Assembly: GCA_964346955.1 (NCBI GenBank)
Contig: CAYFWT010000004.1
Location: 1 to 13,553 of the forward strand
Direction: 5' to 3'
Length of the DNA stretch: 13,553 nt
Source: CAYFWT01 sp964346955
Lineage (GTDB): Bacteria; Patescibacteriota; Minisyncoccia; Portnoybacterales; UBA2143
Positions 13,543 to 13,553 of the stretch are shown here, piece after piece. Below the pieces are notes generated by a model that was given only the letters and a program-made list of their open reading frames with translations, was not told the DNA's origin and searched no databases. The first letter of the stretch is position 1. Each line of letters starts with the position of its first letter. A program made the translations under genes and the position numbers.

Positions 13543-13553
13543 AGTTCTAACAT

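Noticed and set aside
13539..13553. Possible last codons of an upstream gene (ATG TTA GAA CTA TGA) overlapping the propeller start
   Set aside because: The ATGA overlap is suggestive of an upstream gene end, but only five codons are visible, too few to call a gene.
1..13553. Alternative genetic code with TGA read as an amino acid
   Set aside because: TGA ends the SpoU and mutM genes at sensible family lengths, and no gene has an in-frame TGA interrupting a conserved domain.

Overview
The window is AT-rich, tightly packed, and every gene reads on the minus strand, so transcription runs from high to low coordinates. It looks like a chromosomal stretch from a reduced-genome bacterium, most likely of the Candidate Phyla Radiation (Patescibacteria). 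This is inferred from several things. The proline-tRNA ligase is short and lacks the INS editing domain. frr, rseP and proS are contiguous, without the uppS, cdsA and dxr genes that usually lie between frr and rseP. Intergenic gaps are mostly a few bases, and Shine-Dalgarno sequences are mostly absent. TGA works as a normal stop (ends of the SpoU and mutM genes), which argues against the code-25 lineages (Gracilibacteria/Absconditabacteria). No rRNA, tRNA, CRISPR array or transposase gene was seen, and no stretch over 300 bases lacks a gene.

Layout in transcription order. (1) 13542-9505: a secreted seven-bladed Asp-box propeller, then frr, rseP and proS, then mreB (to 8448). This is a housekeeping run of translation, envelope proteolysis and cell-shape genes. 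(2) 8379-4281: mutM, a GH1 beta-glycosidase (ATGA overlap with mutM), an EamA/DMT-type transporter and a membrane-anchored clan GH-A-like hydrolase. The last three could form a small sugar-handling group. (3) 4274-3824: a self-contained unit with a near-consensus sigma70 promoter, the only perfect AAGGAGG ribosome-binding site in the window, an unrecognised 101-residue protein and a strong intrinsic terminator. (4) 3783-2127: a SpoU-type RNA methyltransferase and tRNA-guanine transglycosylase, both RNA-modifying. (5) 2137-1: a probable leaderless promoter, a PlsC-like acyltransferase, a protein resembling cyanobacterial long-chain acyl-ACP reductase, and the start of a multi-membrane-span sensor-like protein that runs off the window.

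Two copies of a palindromic repeat built from GGGACWGTCCC modules sit in the mreB-mutM and rseP-proS gaps. They look like REP-type non-autonomous elements. The most interesting items are the acyl reductase/acyltransferase pair, the strongly expressed-looking orphan small gene, and the modular repeats.
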